From NCBI GenBank assembly GCA_021154885.1, contig JAJKHS010000161.1:1-32055 (forward strand): a stretch of 32,055 bases of DNA. Reading direction: 5' to 3'. The notes beneath the pieces were generated by a model. It saw only the letters and a list, made by a program, of their open reading frames with translations. It searched no databases and was not told the origin of the DNA. Positions within the stretch are counted from its first letter, which is position 1. Each line of letters starts with the position of its first letter. Positions 7,611 through 16,482 of the stretch are shown one piece after another. Position numbers and translations under genes: made by a program. Source of the DNA: Thermoanaerobaculum sp. (GTDB lineage Bacteria; Acidobacteriota; Thermoanaerobaculia; Multivoradales; UBA5704).

Positions 7611-9764
7611 ATGAGAACTTTTTCCTCTGTGAACGCGCTTCTCCAGCCGGACGACACGCCGGAGCCGTACCGCATGTTCGACGGCGAGTCGCGAGCTCCT
7701 CTTCGCCCGGTGCCCGATCTGGACGACTCCACCGCCTCCCCGCTGCGGCTGCTGGTGGAGCCCATGCCGGCCATCGTCTGGACCACCGACTGCGACCTCG
7801 TGTTCCACTCCGGCCTGGGAGGCGGGCTGGCCTCCTTCGGCCTGCGGACCACTCCCGGCACCAGCCTCTTCGACTACTACGGCACGCGAGATCCGGATGC
7901 CGTGCCCATCCGCGCCCACCGCCTGGCCGTGACCGGCGAGTCGGTGAGCTATGAGCAGGAGTGGCAGGGCCGGACCTTCCAGACCCGCGTCGAGCCCCTG
8001 CGCGACGAGGCCCGGGCGATCGTGGGCTGCATCGCCGTGGCGGTGGACATCACCGAGCGCAAGCAGGCGGAAGAGGCCCTCTACCGGGAGAAGGAGCGCG
8101 CCCAGGTGACCCTCGCCTCGATCGGCGACGGCGTCATCCGCACCGGTCCCGACGGCGGCATCGACTACCTCAACCCCGTGGCCGAGCGCCTCACCGGCTG
8201 GAAGTCCGAGGACGCCCTCGGCCGCCAGGTCTCCGAGGTCTTCCAGGTCGTCGACGAGCTCACCCGCAGGCCGCTCGCCGATCCGGTCGCGCGTTGCGTG
8301 GCCGAAGGGCGGGTGGTGGAGTCCTCCGGGCACGCGCTGCTCCTCTCGGCCGACGGCAAGGAGTGTGCCGTGCGCGACTCGGCGGCACCCATCTACGACC
8401 GCACCGGCGCCTCCCTCGGCGTCGTCCTGGTCTTCAAGGACGTCACCCAACTCCGGGGCCTGGAGCGCGAGATGGCCTACCTCGCGAGCCATGACGCCCT
8501 GACCGGCCTCATCAACCGCCGCGAGTTCGAGGTGCGCCTGAAGCGGGCCATCCGCACCGGCCGCGCCGAGCGCCGGCACCACGTGCTGCTCTACCTCGAC
8601 CTCGACGAGTTCAAGGTGGTCAACGACACCTGCGGCCACTTGGTGGGCGACGAGATGCTCAAGCAGATCACCGCCCTGCTGCGCTCCCGGGTGCGGCGCA
8701 GCGACACCCTCGCCCGCCTGGGCGGCGACGAGTTCGGCGTCCTCCTGGAGGACTGCCCCCTCGACCACGCCCGCGAGATCGCCGAGGAGATGCGGCGCAC
8801 GGTCCGCGAGTTCCGCTTCTGCTGGCGCGAGCAGATCTTCGAGGTGGGCGTCTCCATCGGCCTCGTCCCCATCGACGCCGACAGCGGCGATCTCGCCCAC
8901 GTCATGAGCGCCGCCGACGCCGCCTGCTACGTGGCCAAGGACAACGGCCGCAACCGCGTCCACGAGTATGAGTTGGACGACACCCTGGTGGCCGAGCGCT
9001 ACGGCGAGATGCAATGGATCCACCGCATCCACCGCGCCTTCGAGGACCGCCGCTTCCGCCTCTTCTACCAGCTTATCCAACCGCTGAACGCCGAGACCGG
9101 CCCTCGCGACCTGCTCTGCGAGGTGTTCATCCGCATGCTGGACGGCACCGGCAAGGTGCTCGAGCCCTCGGCCTTCATCGCCGCGGCCGAGCGCTATCAC
9201 CTCATGGTCTCCCTTGACCGCTGGGTGGTGAAGACCGCTTTCCGCGCCTTGGCCGAGGCCCAGCGCCGCGAGCTGTCGCGGCCCATCCTCTTCGCCATCA
9301 ACCTCTCGGGACAGTCGATCGGCGAGGAGAGCTTCCTCTCCTTCATGATCGAGGAGCTGGAGAGCAGCCGGGTCGATACCCGGCGCATCTGCTTCGAGAT
9401 CACCGAGACGGCGGCCATCAGCAAGCTTGACAGCGCCATCCGCTTCATCAAGGTCCTCAAGGCCAAGGGCTTCCGCTTCATCCTCGACGACTTCGGCAGC
9501 GGCCTCTCCTCCTTCGCCTACCTGCGCGACCTCCAGGTCGACTTCCTGAAGATCGACGGCGAGTTCGTGCAGAACATGATGGAAGACCGGGTGAAGCGAG
9601 CCATGGTCGAGTCCATCAACCAGATCGGCCACGTCATGGGGCTCACCACCATCGCCGAGTGGGTGGAGAACCGCCAGACCCTGGAGGCCCTGAAGGAGAT
9701 CGGGGTCGACTATGCCCAAGGGTACTGGCTCTGCCGGCCGCAGCCCCTGGTGCACGACGTCTGA
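7611..9764 (+). CDS. PAS-PAS-GGDEF-EAL c-di-GMP signalling protein (paralogue)
   Basis: A 717-residue relative of the upstream protein, lacking its first PAS and GAF domains: a divergent PAS (about 45-155, ending VAVDITERKQAEEAL), a second PAS (about 160-285) nearly colinear with PAS3 of the neighbour, GGDEF with the motif intact at 371-375, and EAL with the signature changed to E504-V-F. NLSGQS, FEITETAA, DDFGSGLSSF and FLKIDG are conserved. The frame is open far upstream inside the preceding gene, but ATG 7611 is chosen because the protein-like sequence MRTFSSVNALLQPD begins there. The two genes are on the same strand 44 nt apart and are probably co-transcribed. Long nearly identical stretches in the GGDEF and EAL modules point to tandem duplication followed by sensor divergence. 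Confidence 0.92.
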   Translation: MRTFSSVNALLQPDDTPEPYRMFDGESRAPLRPVPDLDDSTASPLRLLVEPMPAIVWTTDCDLVFHSGLGGGLASFGLRTTPGTSLFDYYGTRDPDAVPIRAHRLAVTGESVSYEQEWQGRTFQTRVEPLRDEARAIVGCIAVAVDITERKQAEEALYREKERAQVTLASIGDGVIRTGPDGGIDYLNPVAERLTGWKSEDALGRQVSEVFQVVDELTRRPLADPVARCVAEGRVVESSGHALLLSADGKECAVRDSAAPIYDRTGASLGVVLVFKDVTQLRGLEREMAYLASHDALTGLINRREFEVRLKRAIRTGRAERRHHVLLYLDLDEFKVVNDTCGHLVGDEMLKQITALLRSRVRRSDTLARLGGDEFGVLLEDCPLDHAREIAEEMRRTVREFRFCWREQIFEVGVSIGLVPIDADSGDLAHVMSAADAACYVAKDNGRNRVHEYELDDTLVAERYGEMQWIHRIHRAFEDRRFRLFYQLIQPLNAETGPRDLLCEVFIRMLDGTGKVLEPSAFIAAAERYHLMVSLDRWVVKTAFRALAEAQRRELSRPILFAINLSGQSIGEESFLSFMIEELESSRVDTRRICFEITETAAISKLDSAIRFIKVLKAKGFRFILDDFGSGLSSFAYLRDLQVDFLKIDGEFVQNMMEDRVKRAMVESINQIGHVMGLTTIAEWVENRQTLEALKEIGVDYAQGYWLCRPQPLVHDV

Positions 9765-9794
9765 TTCAGACCGGCCAAAGAGAAGAAGAGAAGC

Positions 9795-9872
9795 AAGGAC
9801 GACAAGGACGGCAGGGACTCCAAGGACGAGGAAGCCCTGGCGGTTCCTTCGTGCGACGTCCTTGTCGTCCTT
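9795..9872. repeat. Hairpin element with AAGGACG microrepeats, copy 2
   Basis: AAGGACGACAAGGACG at 9795-9810 is the exact complement of 9857-9872. The arms and interior carry the same AAGGAC/AGGGAC words as the element at 4206-4348. It sits between the convergent ends of the GGDEF-EAL gene (stop 9764) and pckA (stop at 9886), so it could serve as a two-way transcription end. Confidence 0.75.
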
Positions 9873-9885
9873 ACTGCCTTTACGT

Positions 9886-11502
9886 CTACGCCCGCACCTT
9901 GCTCGGCCCCGCTGCCTTCACCTCTTCGGTGACGCCGCTCTCGTACTTCTTGAAATTGTCCGCGAACATGTCGGCGAGCTTCGTGGCCTGGGCGTCGTAG
10001 TCCGCCGGGCTCTGCCAGGTCTCCCGCGGGCGGAGGAGCTTGTCCGGCACGCCTTCGACCTTCACCGGCACGTTGAGACCGAAGATCGGGTCCGTCCAGG
10101 TCTCGACGCCGTCGAGCTCGCCCGAGAGGGCCGCCGTCACCATGCGGCGGGTGAAGCCGAGCTTGATGCGTTGCCCCACGCCGTAGGGGCCGCCCGTCCA
10201 GCCCGTGTTGAGCAGCCAGACCCGGGCGCCGTGCCGCTTCAGCTTCTCGCCCAGCATCTCCGCGTAGACCCCGGGATGGAGGGGAAGGAAAGGCGATCCG
10301 AAGCAGGTGCTGAAGGTCACCTTCGGTTCCGTGATCCCCCTCTCCGTGCCCGCCACCTTGGCCGTGTAGCCCGAGAGGAAGTGGTACATGGCCTGCTCCT
10401 CCGTCAGCCGGCTGATCGGCGGGAGCACGCCGAAGGCGTCGCAGGTCAGGAACACCACGTTCTGCGGGTGGCCGGCCTGGCCGCCGAGGTCGACGTTGTC
10501 GAGCTGGGTGAGCGGATAGCTCGAGCGGGTGTTCTCCGTCAGCCGGTCGTCGTCGAGGTCCAGCTTGCGGGTCTGGGGATCGCAGACCACGTTCTCCAGC
10601 ACCGTGGCGAAGCAGCGGGTGGTGGCATAGATCTCCGGCTCGCCCTCGGGCGAGAGACGGATCACCTTGGCGTAGCAGCCGCCCTCGACGTTGAACACGC
10701 CGTCGTCGCTCCAGCCGTGCTCGTCGTCGCCGATGAGCGTGCGGGCGGGATCGGCCGACAGCGTCGTCTTGCCCGTGCCGGAGAGGCCGAAGAACAGGGC
10801 GACGTCGTCCTTCGTCGCGCCGTAATTGGCGCTGCAATGCATGGAGAGCACCCCCTGCTTGGGCAGGTAGTAGTTCATGACGCTGAAGATGCTCTTCTTG
10901 ATCTCGCCGGCGTAGCGGGTGCCGCCGATCAGCACCATGCGCTTCGCCAGGTCCAGGAGGATGAACGTGGAGCTGCGGGTGCCGTCGCGCTGCGGCTCAG
11001 CCTGCAGGTGGGCGACGTTGACCACCGTGAAGCTGGGGACGAAATCCGCCAGCGCCGCCGGATCCTCCTCGCGGATGAACATGTTGCGGGCGAAGAGGTT
11101 GTGCCAGGCGTCCTCGGTGACGACGCGGACGTTGATGCGGTAGCGGGGATCGGCGCCGGCGTAGCCGTCGAAGACGAACACGTCCTTGCCCTTCAGGTGC
11201 TCCTGGGCGCGGGCCAGCAGCGCCTCGAGCTTCTCCCGCTCGAACGGCCGGTTGACCTCCCCCCACCAGACGTCGGCGTCGATCGACGGGTCCTTGACCA
11301 GGAACTTGTCGTTGGGCGACCGGCCCGTGTGCGGCCCCGTCTCGCAGACCAGGGGACCCTCGGCGGCCAGCACCGCCTCGCCGCGCTGCACCGCCATCTC
11401 CACCAGCCGCGCCGGCGGCAGGTTCCAGTAGGCCGTGCGGACCCCCTCGATGCCGTGTTTGTCCAAACCAAAGCTGCTGACGACCGGACCGTCATTTTGC
11501 AT
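9886..11502 (-). CDS. pckA: Phosphoenolpyruvate carboxykinase (ATP)
   Basis: Converts oxaloacetate and ATP to phosphoenolpyruvate, CO2 and ADP, the first committed gluconeogenic step. The 538-residue product is full length. It shows [15 protein letters not shown] near the N-terminus, SMHCSANYG, the P-loop GLSGTGKTT with Lys245, the metal-binding segment [27 protein letters not shown], and the later [13 protein letters not shown] region of ATP-type enzymes. ATG 11502 is chosen because GAGGTGAT lies just upstream; that ribosome site is inside the last codons of the amidohydrolase gene, whose stop is only 4 nt away. Translation of the two is therefore probably coupled. Confidence 0.97.
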   Translation of the reverse strand: MQNDGPVVSSFGLDKHGIEGVRTAYWNLPPARLVEMAVQRGEAVLAAEGPLVCETGPHTGRSPNDKFLVKDPSIDADVWWGEVNRPFEREKLEALLARAQEHLKGKDVFVFDGYAGADPRYRINVRVVTEDAWHNLFARNMFIREEDPAALADFVPSFTVVNVAHLQAEPQRDGTRSSTFILLDLAKRMVLIGGTRYAGEIKKSIFSVMNYYLPKQGVLSMHCSANYGATKDDVALFFGLSGTGKTTLSADPARTLIGDDEHGWSDDGVFNVEGGCYAKVIRLSPEGEPEIYATTRCFATVLENVVCDPQTRKLDLDDDRLTENTRSSYPLTQLDNVDLGGQAGHPQNVVFLTCDAFGVLPPISRLTEEQAMYHFLSGYTAKVAGTERGITEPKVTFSTCFGSPFLPLHPGVYAEMLGEKLKRHGARVWLLNTGWTGGPYGVGQRIKLGFTRRMVTAALSGELDGVETWTDPIFGLNVPVKVEGVPDKLLRPRETWQSPADYDAQATKLADMFADNFKKYESGVTEEVKAAGPSKVRA

Positions 11503-11506
11503 TCCA

Positions 11507-12832
11507 TCACCTCGGAGAGTGGTTTCCATACGAGGAAAGAAAATCGGCGAGGAGCCGCGACATGACCCGGATGCCCATCGGCACCGCGCTGTCGTCGGCG
11601 CGGAAGGTGGGCGTGTGCAGGCCGCCGGAGGTCGTGCCCGGCGCGACCACGCCGAGCCGGTAGAAGAAGCCGGGCGCCTGATTGGCAAAGTAGGCGAAAT
11701 CCTCTCCGGCCATGCTGGGCTCCACGAGCTTGACGTTGCCCGCCCCCACGATCCGCTCCAGGAGGGGCTGCACGCGGCGGGCCAGCTCCGGATCGTTCAC
11801 CGTGGCGGGGGCGTTGCGCTGGTACTCCATGTCGAACGAGCCGCCGTTGCCCCGGGTGACGCCGTCGAGGATCTCCCGCATCCGCCGCTCCACCAGGTCC
11901 TGCACCTCGGCCTTGTAGGTGCGGACCGTCCCCTCGAGATGGACCTCCCCCGGAATGATGTTGAACCGCTCGCCGCCGCGGACGATCCCCACCGTCAGCA
12001 CGCTGGGCTCCAGGGCCGGGACGTTGCGCGAGCGGATGGTCTGAAATGCCGTGATCGCCTCGGCCGCCATCACCACCGGGTCCACCGCCAAGTGGGGATA
12101 GGCGCCGTGCGCCGGCTTGCCCTTGATGGTGATCCGGAACTGGTCCACGGCCGCCATGGTCGGCCCGGGGTTGAATCCCACCTGGCCTACGGCCAAATCC
12201 GGGAACGAGTGGAGGGCGAAGACCGCCACCGGCTTGCCCTGGGCGAAGGCCCCCTCCGCCAGCATCAGCTCGGCGCCCCCGCGCTCGCCGGCCGGCGGTC
12301 CCTCCTCCGCCGGCTGGAAGATGAAGAGGACGCTCCCCGGCAGGTCCTTCCTCATCGCCGTCAGCACCGTGGCCGTCCCCAGCAGCACCGAGGTGTGGAC
12401 GTCGTGGCCGCAGGCATGGGCCACCCCCACCTCCTGGCCCATGGAGGTGTCCTTCTTCTTCGAGGCGAACGGCAGGTCCGTCTGCTCGACGACCGGCAGC
12501 GCGTCCATGTCTGCCCGCACGGCGATGAGAGGACCGGGCTTGCCCCCCTGAAGGAGCGCCACGACGCCGTACTTCCCGATTCCGGTCCGGGGCTCCAGCC
12601 CCAGCGCGCGCAGGTGGGCGGCCACCAACTCGGCCGTCTGCGCCTCGCGGTTGGACAGCTCGGGATTCTGATGCAGGTGATGGCGCACCTCGACGAGCTG
12701 CGCCGAGACCTTGCCCGCCTCCTGGTCGACCCGGGCGTCGAGGCCGGCGTCCGCACCCCACGCCACAGGCGGAGCCGCCAGGGCGACGAGCAGGACCGGC
12801 ACGATTCGGGCTGTTCTCCAGCGAGGAAGCAT
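11507..12832 (-). CDS. Secreted M20-family amidohydrolase/carboxypeptidase
   Basis: A 441-residue zinc- or manganese-dependent hydrolase of the M20D group (hippurate hydrolase, N-acyl-amino-acid or IAA-amino-acid amidohydrolase type). An N-terminal signal peptide (about 1-26, [17 protein letters not shown]) sends it to the periplasm. Metal-site residues are visible: [15 protein letters not shown] (Cys141, His143, His146), QPAEE (Glu176/177), and a C-terminal HTPTFRADD. The dimerisation lid segment follows [18 protein letters not shown] sits 5 nt before ATG 12832. It is the first gene of a two-gene unit with pckA, an unusual pairing; released amino acids could feed gluconeogenesis, but that is inference. 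The exact substrate cannot be told from sequence. Confidence 0.92.
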   Translation of the reverse strand: MLPRWRTARIVPVLLVALAAPPVAWGADAGLDARVDQEAGKVSAQLVEVRHHLHQNPELSNREAQTAELVAAHLRALGLEPRTGIGKYGVVALLQGGKPGPLIAVRADMDALPVVEQTDLPFASKKKDTSMGQEVGVAHACGHDVHTSVLLGTATVLTAMRKDLPGSVLFIFQPAEEGPPAGERGGAELMLAEGAFAQGKPVAVFALHSFPDLAVGQVGFNPGPTMAAVDQFRITIKGKPAHGAYPHLAVDPVVMAAEAITAFQTIRSRNVPALEPSVLTVGIVRGGERFNIIPGEVHLEGTVRTYKAEVQDLVERRMREILDGVTRGNGGSFDMEYQRNAPATVNDPELARRVQPLLERIVGAGNVKLVEPSMAGEDFAYFANQAPGFFYRLGVVAPGTTSGGLHTPTFRADDSAVPMGIRVMSRLLADFLSSYGNHSPR

Positions 12833-12984
12833 CGATCTCCTCCAGCAAAGGGATGCCGCCCGGCCGCCCCAGGCGCGCGGCGCGGCTAAGCAAACCCGGG
12901 GAGTTTATACCCAGACGGGGCGTTTTCTCATCTCTTCGGTGCAGGTGTGAACGGATTGCGAGTTTCCGCGATAAGATCCGCTCG

Positions 12985-13218
12985 ATGAGCAATGGAGCCG
13001 CGCCCCACTTTGGGGTCTGCATCAGGAACCAGGGCTGTGAGGATCTTCAGATCCTGAAGCTTTATCCGATTCTCCCTGACCCGACGGCTGAGCAGGCAGG
13101 GCTGATCCGGGTCGTTGACGATTCCGGAGAGGATTATCTCTATCCCGCTGAGAACGTCATTCCTGTTCCGCTGCCAGATGCGATCGAGCAGATCCTTCGA
13201 CGATTCCCGTCAGCGTGA
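12985..13218 (+). CDS. Small conserved hypothetical protein
   Basis: A 77-residue protein starting MSNGAAPHFGVCIRNQGCEDLQ. It resembles a small family I recall from many phyla whose members read 'C-I-x-N-x-G-x-E-D-L-x-x-x-K-x-Y-x-x-L-P-D', then 'GxxRVxDxSGEDYLYP', then 'PxxLPxAxxxxL'; here VCIRNQGCEDLQILKLYPILPD, LIRVVDDSGEDYLYP and VIPVPLPDAIEQIL fit well. The role is unknown; the fold is probably a small beta barrel. ATG 12985 is chosen because family similarity begins there, though the frame is open upstream. It is divergent from the amidohydrolase gene and convergent with vapC. Confidence 0.8.
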   Translation: MSNGAAPHFGVCIRNQGCEDLQILKLYPILPDPTAEQAGLIRVVDDSGEDYLYPAENVIPVPLPDAIEQILRRFPSA

Positions 13219-13289
13219 GATCCAGGTAGGTAGCCATGGCCCTACCATTGTTCCTCCCCCTTCGGGGCCGTCCCAATCGCGTCGCTTCA

Positions 13290-13748
13290 TCAAGTCTCAG
13301 GACTTGGAACAGCCGATGCTCCGGCAGTGAAGGGATTGACAACTCGCACCCCGCGGAGGATCTGACCGTCGTTGAGATCTTCGGTATAGAGAATATCTGC
13401 GCCGCTGCGGACGGCTGCGGCCACGACCAGCGCGTCCCAGAACGAGAGGACGGCGTCGCGCGATAGCAGGACCGCCTCCCGAATGAGGGACAGATCGGAA
13501 ATGATCACCGGCCAGGCAGCAAAGTCGTCGAGCTTTGCGAGCGCGCGATCAGGACTCCACAAAGGCCGAGCCTTCCGCGTCATCGTGACGTAGAATTCCT
13601 GGAGCACCTGCGTACTCAGGCGCAGCCGGTCCTCGTCCATCAGGCGTGAAAGCAGTTGCGTTGCGGAGCGGTGTCGAGTCGGGTCTGCGCTATCAAAGGC
13701 ATAGACGAGGACGTTGGTGTCGACGAAGGCCGGTGCCTCATCGTCCAT
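13290..13748 (-). CDS. vapC: VapC-type PIN-domain toxin
   Basis: A 152-residue PIN-domain endoribonuclease, the toxin of a VapBC pair. The four acidic active-site positions are visible: Asp in FVDTNVLVYAFD, Glu in LSTQVLQEFYV, Asp in LSFWDALVV, and Asp in YTEDLNDGQ. FVDTNVLVYAFDSADPTRH and ILYTEDLNDGQ are typical of this branch. The frame is open upstream, but ATG 13748 overlaps the end of vapB by 11 bp and starts the PIN fold (MDDEAPAFVDTN). VapC proteins usually cleave tRNA or rRNA; the target here is unknown. It is convergent with the 77-aa gene. Confidence 0.9.
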   Translation of the reverse strand: MDDEAPAFVDTNVLVYAFDSADPTRHRSATQLLSRLMDEDRLRLSTQVLQEFYVTMTRKARPLWSPDRALAKLDDFAAWPVIISDLSLIREAVLLSRDAVLSFWDALVVAAAVRSGADILYTEDLNDGQILRGVRVVNPFTAGASAVPSPET

Positions 13749-13968
13749 ATAAGTCCTCGCGCGTCCAGGTGCGGGGACCGACCTCCACCAACTCCTCCCG
13801 CATCGCGCGCTTGAGGCGCTCGGCCGCGGCACGGCGCCGGCTCTCGCGCGCAACCAGGTCTGCCAAGTGATCGCGCACGAGCTGGTTGAGGGTCGTGCCG
13901 TGCTCGAGCGCCAGCCTGCGTGCAGCCTCGAGCACCTCGTCTTCAATCGCCAGGGTCAGGTTCCGCAC
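13738..13968 (-). CDS. vapB: VapB-type ribbon-helix-helix antitoxin
   Basis: A 76-residue antitoxin: RNLTLAIEDEVLEAARRLALEHGTTLNQLVRDHLADLVARE is a ribbon-helix-helix DNA-binding domain, and the C-terminal tail (REELVEVGPRTWTREDLYGR) would bind the toxin groove. It starts at GTG 13968 with GGAGGA 6 nt upstream. Its stop lies 11 bp inside vapC. A palindrome upstream (13996-14008) is a likely autoregulatory site. Confidence 0.88.
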   Translation of the reverse strand: MRNLTLAIEDEVLEAARRLALEHGTTLNQLVRDHLADLVARESRRRAAAERLKRAMREELVEVGPRTWTREDLYGR

Positions 13969-13978
13969 TTTCTATCCT

Positions 13979-14008
13979 CCACAGGATCAGTGTACCACAG
14001 GACCTGTG
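13979..14008 (-). promoter_or_regulatory. vapBC operator candidate
   Basis: CACAGGACCTGTG (13996-14008) is a perfect 13-bp palindrome. The half-site CCACAGGA occurs at 13979 and again at 13995, 16 bp apart. On the minus strand a -10-like TACACT (13994-13989) lies between them, about 20 nt before the vapB start. The arrangement fits binding of two VapB dimers across the promoter. Confidence 0.45.
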
Positions 14009-14162
14009 TGCAAGCCGTTCTCTCCCCAAGAGCCGGAAAATTCGCCGGGCGCTGGGCTCGGCCTCCGGCTTGCCTCCGCCCCATGGCACCCTGTCGGGAG
14101 CGGCGGACTCGCCCCCGGTCATGACGGCCGGCGCGGCGCAGCCGCCCCTGAAAGGAGCCCCC

Positions 14163-14459
14163 ATGCGTTCCTTCCTCTCCCGCCGCTCGGCCGCGGCCCT
14201 CCTCCTCACCCTCCTGCTCGCCGCCCTTTCCCCGGGCCTCGCCCTGGCCCGCTCCCGCCCACGGGCCGCCGAGCCGCGGCAGCCCGCCCCGGCGAGCGTC
14301 CTCTCCCGGCTGGGAGACTGGCTCCTGGCCTTCGTGGAGAAGAATGGAGCGGAGGTCGACCCCAATGGCGCTCCGAAGAATGTCAGTCCGGCCCCGCCGC
14401 CGGGACCGCCCGCCACGACGGACAACGGCGCCGAGTTGGATCCGAACGGCCGGCTCTGA
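14163..14459 (+). CDS. Small secreted Pro/Ala-rich protein with repeated DPNG motif
   Basis: A 98-residue protein with a strong signal peptide (MRSFLSRRSAAALLLTLLLAALSPGLALA). The mature part has a short conserved-looking helix (VLSRLGDWLLAFVEKNGAEVDPNG), a Pro-rich linker and then a repeat of the same tail, NGAELDPNG, just before the stop. AAAGGAG lies 7 nt before ATG 14163; the frame is open upstream but without protein character. An intrinsic terminator follows. Duplicated acidic DPNG motifs might bind calcium or be a sorting signal, but I know no assigned function. Confidence 0.8.
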   Translation: MRSFLSRRSAAALLLTLLLAALSPGLALARSRPRAAEPRQPAPASVLSRLGDWLLAFVEKNGAEVDPNGAPKNVSPAPPPGPPATTDNGAELDPNGRL

Positions 14460-14478
14460 CCGGCCCGGGTGGTCGAGG

Positions 14479-14518
14479 CCGGGCCGGACGCCGCCGTCGT
14501 CCCGGTCCGGCTTTTTTC
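14479..14518 (+). terminator. Intrinsic terminator after the small secreted protein
   Basis: GCCGGGCCGGACG at about 14481 pairs with CGTCCCGGTCCGGC (one bulge), followed directly by a run of T residues around 14513-14518. Confidence 0.75.
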
Positions 14519-14605
14519 TCCAGGTGTCACGATTCGGCGTTCTGCGGCAACTCTCCTTACAGAAGCTCTCGCGTTTCGCGGTAAACTCTGAGGAGGGAGT
14601 TGCGG

Positions 14606-15943
14606 ATGGAAGACATGGAGCACGAGCACCTGGAGGAGGGGGATCTGGACCTGCTGCTGGCCGTCGAGGCCGGAGAGGCCTGGCTCCGCTCTCTGCTGCA
14701 CGAGTTGGCCGTCTGCCCCGAGTGCTACCGGGTGGGCGGCTACATCCTGGACCTCTACCAGGCCGGGAGCCTGAAGATCCCCTTCGGCCCCGTGGACCTG
14801 GCCCTCGCCCGGTCCCGCGCCGAGGCACCCGCCCTATGGCGGGAGTTGGCGGGGCGCGCTCTCGCGGAGCAGCGCTCCCTCGTCCAGGAGGATCGGCGCT
14901 TCGCAAGCTGGGGCCTGTGCGAGCTGCTCTGTTTGGAAAGCGAAAAGATCGCCGCCGCCGATGCGACTCAGGCTGTGGAGCGGGCCGAGCTGGCCGTGCT
15001 CGTGGCCGACCTTCTGGAGGATGGCGAGCCGGCCGAGGACCGCTGGATCTACCAGCTCCGGGGATACGCCTGGGCCCACTTGGCCAACGCCCGGCGCGTG
15101 CTCGGCGACCTGCCGGCCGCGGACGAGGCCTATCAGATGGCCGACTCCTGGTGGCAGGCGGGCGAGATCGTCGGCGACGCGCAGGGGTACGGCCCGGTGA
15201 TCCTGGAGCTGGCGGCGTCGCTGCGGACGGCCCAGCGGCGATTTCCCGAGGCGCTGGAGCTCCTGGATCAGGTCATCTCCCTTTATCTGGACGATGACCC
15301 TGAGCACAGGGACCGCCACCGGGCCGGCCGTGCTCTGCTCCAGAAGGCGCTCGCAGTCTCCCAGATGGGCGCTCCGGAATCCGCGATCCGGTACCTGCGG
15401 GACGCGAAGACAATGATCGATCCAGAGCGGGAGCCGCGCCTTCGCTTCTGTCTTGATCACAACCTCCTGGCCAGCCTCGCAAGCGCGGGGAGGTTCCGCG
15501 AAGCCGAGTCCTTCCTGCCCGTCGTGGAGCAGGTTTGTCGAGAGGTGGCGACGGATCTTGACCAGTTCCGCGTGCGCTGGGTCGAGGGCAGGATCGCCAC
15601 CGGTCTCGGCGAGCGCGAACGGGCGCGGACCGCGTTCGCGGAAGTGCGGCGGGAGCTCACGGAGCGCGGGATGGGGTACGATACCGCCCTCGTCTCCCTG
15701 GAGCTGGCGGCCCTCGACCTTGAAGAGGGACGCACGGCCGAGGTCAAGGAGCTGGCCCGGGAGATGGTGACCGTCTTTCGCGCCCAGGAGGTGCAGCGCG
15801 AGGCTCTCGCCGCCCTGCTCCTCTTCCGGCGGGCCGCCCTCAAGGAGAAGGCCACGGCCGAGCTCGCCCGGGACGTGGCGGATTTCCTGAACCGGCTGCG
15901 ACACGATCCCGATCTGCGCTTCGAGCGCCGGGGAATTTTCTGA
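14606..15943 (+). CDS. TPR-like helical repeat protein with degenerate zinc-finger N-terminus
   Basis: A 445-residue soluble protein. The N-terminus (DLLLAVEAGEAWLRSLLHELAVCPECYRVGGYIL) resembles the anti-sigma zf-HC2 segment, but spacing is H-x4-C-x2-C rather than H-x3-C-x2-C. The rest, from about 75 to 445, is helix pairs with TPR character: LRGYAWAHLANARRVLGDLPAADEAYQMADSWW, FPEALELLDQVISLYL, AGRALLQKALAVSQMGAPESAIRYLRDAKTMID and LASAGRFREAESFLPVVEQV. Acidobacteriota encode many such 'Cys/His + TPR' proteins next to ECF sigma-factor genes, but no sigma factor is present here. ATG 14606 is 9 nt after AGGAGG; a TTG at 14600 is too close to it. A scaffold or regulator role is likely but not shown. 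Confidence 0.85.
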   Translation: MEDMEHEHLEEGDLDLLLAVEAGEAWLRSLLHELAVCPECYRVGGYILDLYQAGSLKIPFGPVDLALARSRAEAPALWRELAGRALAEQRSLVQEDRRFASWGLCELLCLESEKIAAADATQAVERAELAVLVADLLEDGEPAEDRWIYQLRGYAWAHLANARRVLGDLPAADEAYQMADSWWQAGEIVGDAQGYGPVILELAASLRTAQRRFPEALELLDQVISLYLDDDPEHRDRHRAGRALLQKALAVSQMGAPESAIRYLRDAKTMIDPEREPRLRFCLDHNLLASLASAGRFREAESFLPVVEQVCREVATDLDQFRVRWVEGRIATGLGERERARTAFAEVRRELTERGMGYDTALVSLELAALDLEEGRTAEVKELAREMVTVFRAQEVQREALAALLLFRRAALKEKATAELARDVADFLNRLRHDPDLRFERRGIF

Positions 15944-15975
15944 GACCCGGGCCGGGCAACTGGAGGACCTCCCCT

Positions 15976-16407
15976 ATGTTCGCCGCCGTCGTCATCCCCT
16001 ACGATTCCGAGGAGCACGACTTCACCCTGGAGGATCTCCGGGAGCATCTCGCCGCGAACCTCTCCGTCGAGTGCACCTTGACGGAGTGGCAGGGGTTCTC
16101 GGCAGCGGTTCCGCAGTTGCGGGTCGGGACCGCCGTGCCCCTGACCATCCAGATCGAGGACGATCCCGAGCTCGTGCCCGACGAGCTCGCGGACCTGGCC
16201 GACCGCGCCGCGGGCGTCCTCTCCGAGGACTGGGGCGAGGCCATCCGCCTGTGCACGGCACGGCTGGACGTGCAGGAGGCCGAGGACACCGGCCCCCGCC
16301 TCGACCCCGCCGAGCCGGAGGTGGAAGCCGTCGTCGTCGAGATCGCCCGCTTCGTCGACAGCCTGGCCTACGACGTCGTCAACGACGAATGGCTCGTGCC
16401 GGCGTGA
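15976..16407 (+). CDS. Acidic hypothetical protein, paralogue 1
   Basis: A 143-residue, strongly acidic, probably cytoplasmic protein with no recognised domain. It shares with the next gene an ordered set of blocks: AA-x-[VL]-IPY near the N-terminus, FTL-x-DL, L-x-VEC-x-LTE, PL-x-I-x-IEDD-x-EL, the C-x-ARL-x-V region, and a C-terminal ELARFVD/EIARFVD, then AYD-x-V-N[DN]EWLV. GGAGG lies about 9 nt before ATG 15976. It starts 32 nt after the TPR gene on the same strand and may be in its operon. I do not recognise the family. Confidence 0.8.
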   Translation: MFAAVVIPYDSEEHDFTLEDLREHLAANLSVECTLTEWQGFSAAVPQLRVGTAVPLTIQIEDDPELVPDELADLADRAAGVLSEDWGEAIRLCTARLDVQEAEDTGPRLDPAEPEVEAVVVEIARFVDSLAYDVVNDEWLVPA

Positions 16408-16482
16408 GGGGTCCGGCCGGCCTCGAAAGCGCGTTGAGGCGGAAGGTCGCCACCAGGGCACGTATTGTGAGAAAATCCGTGC

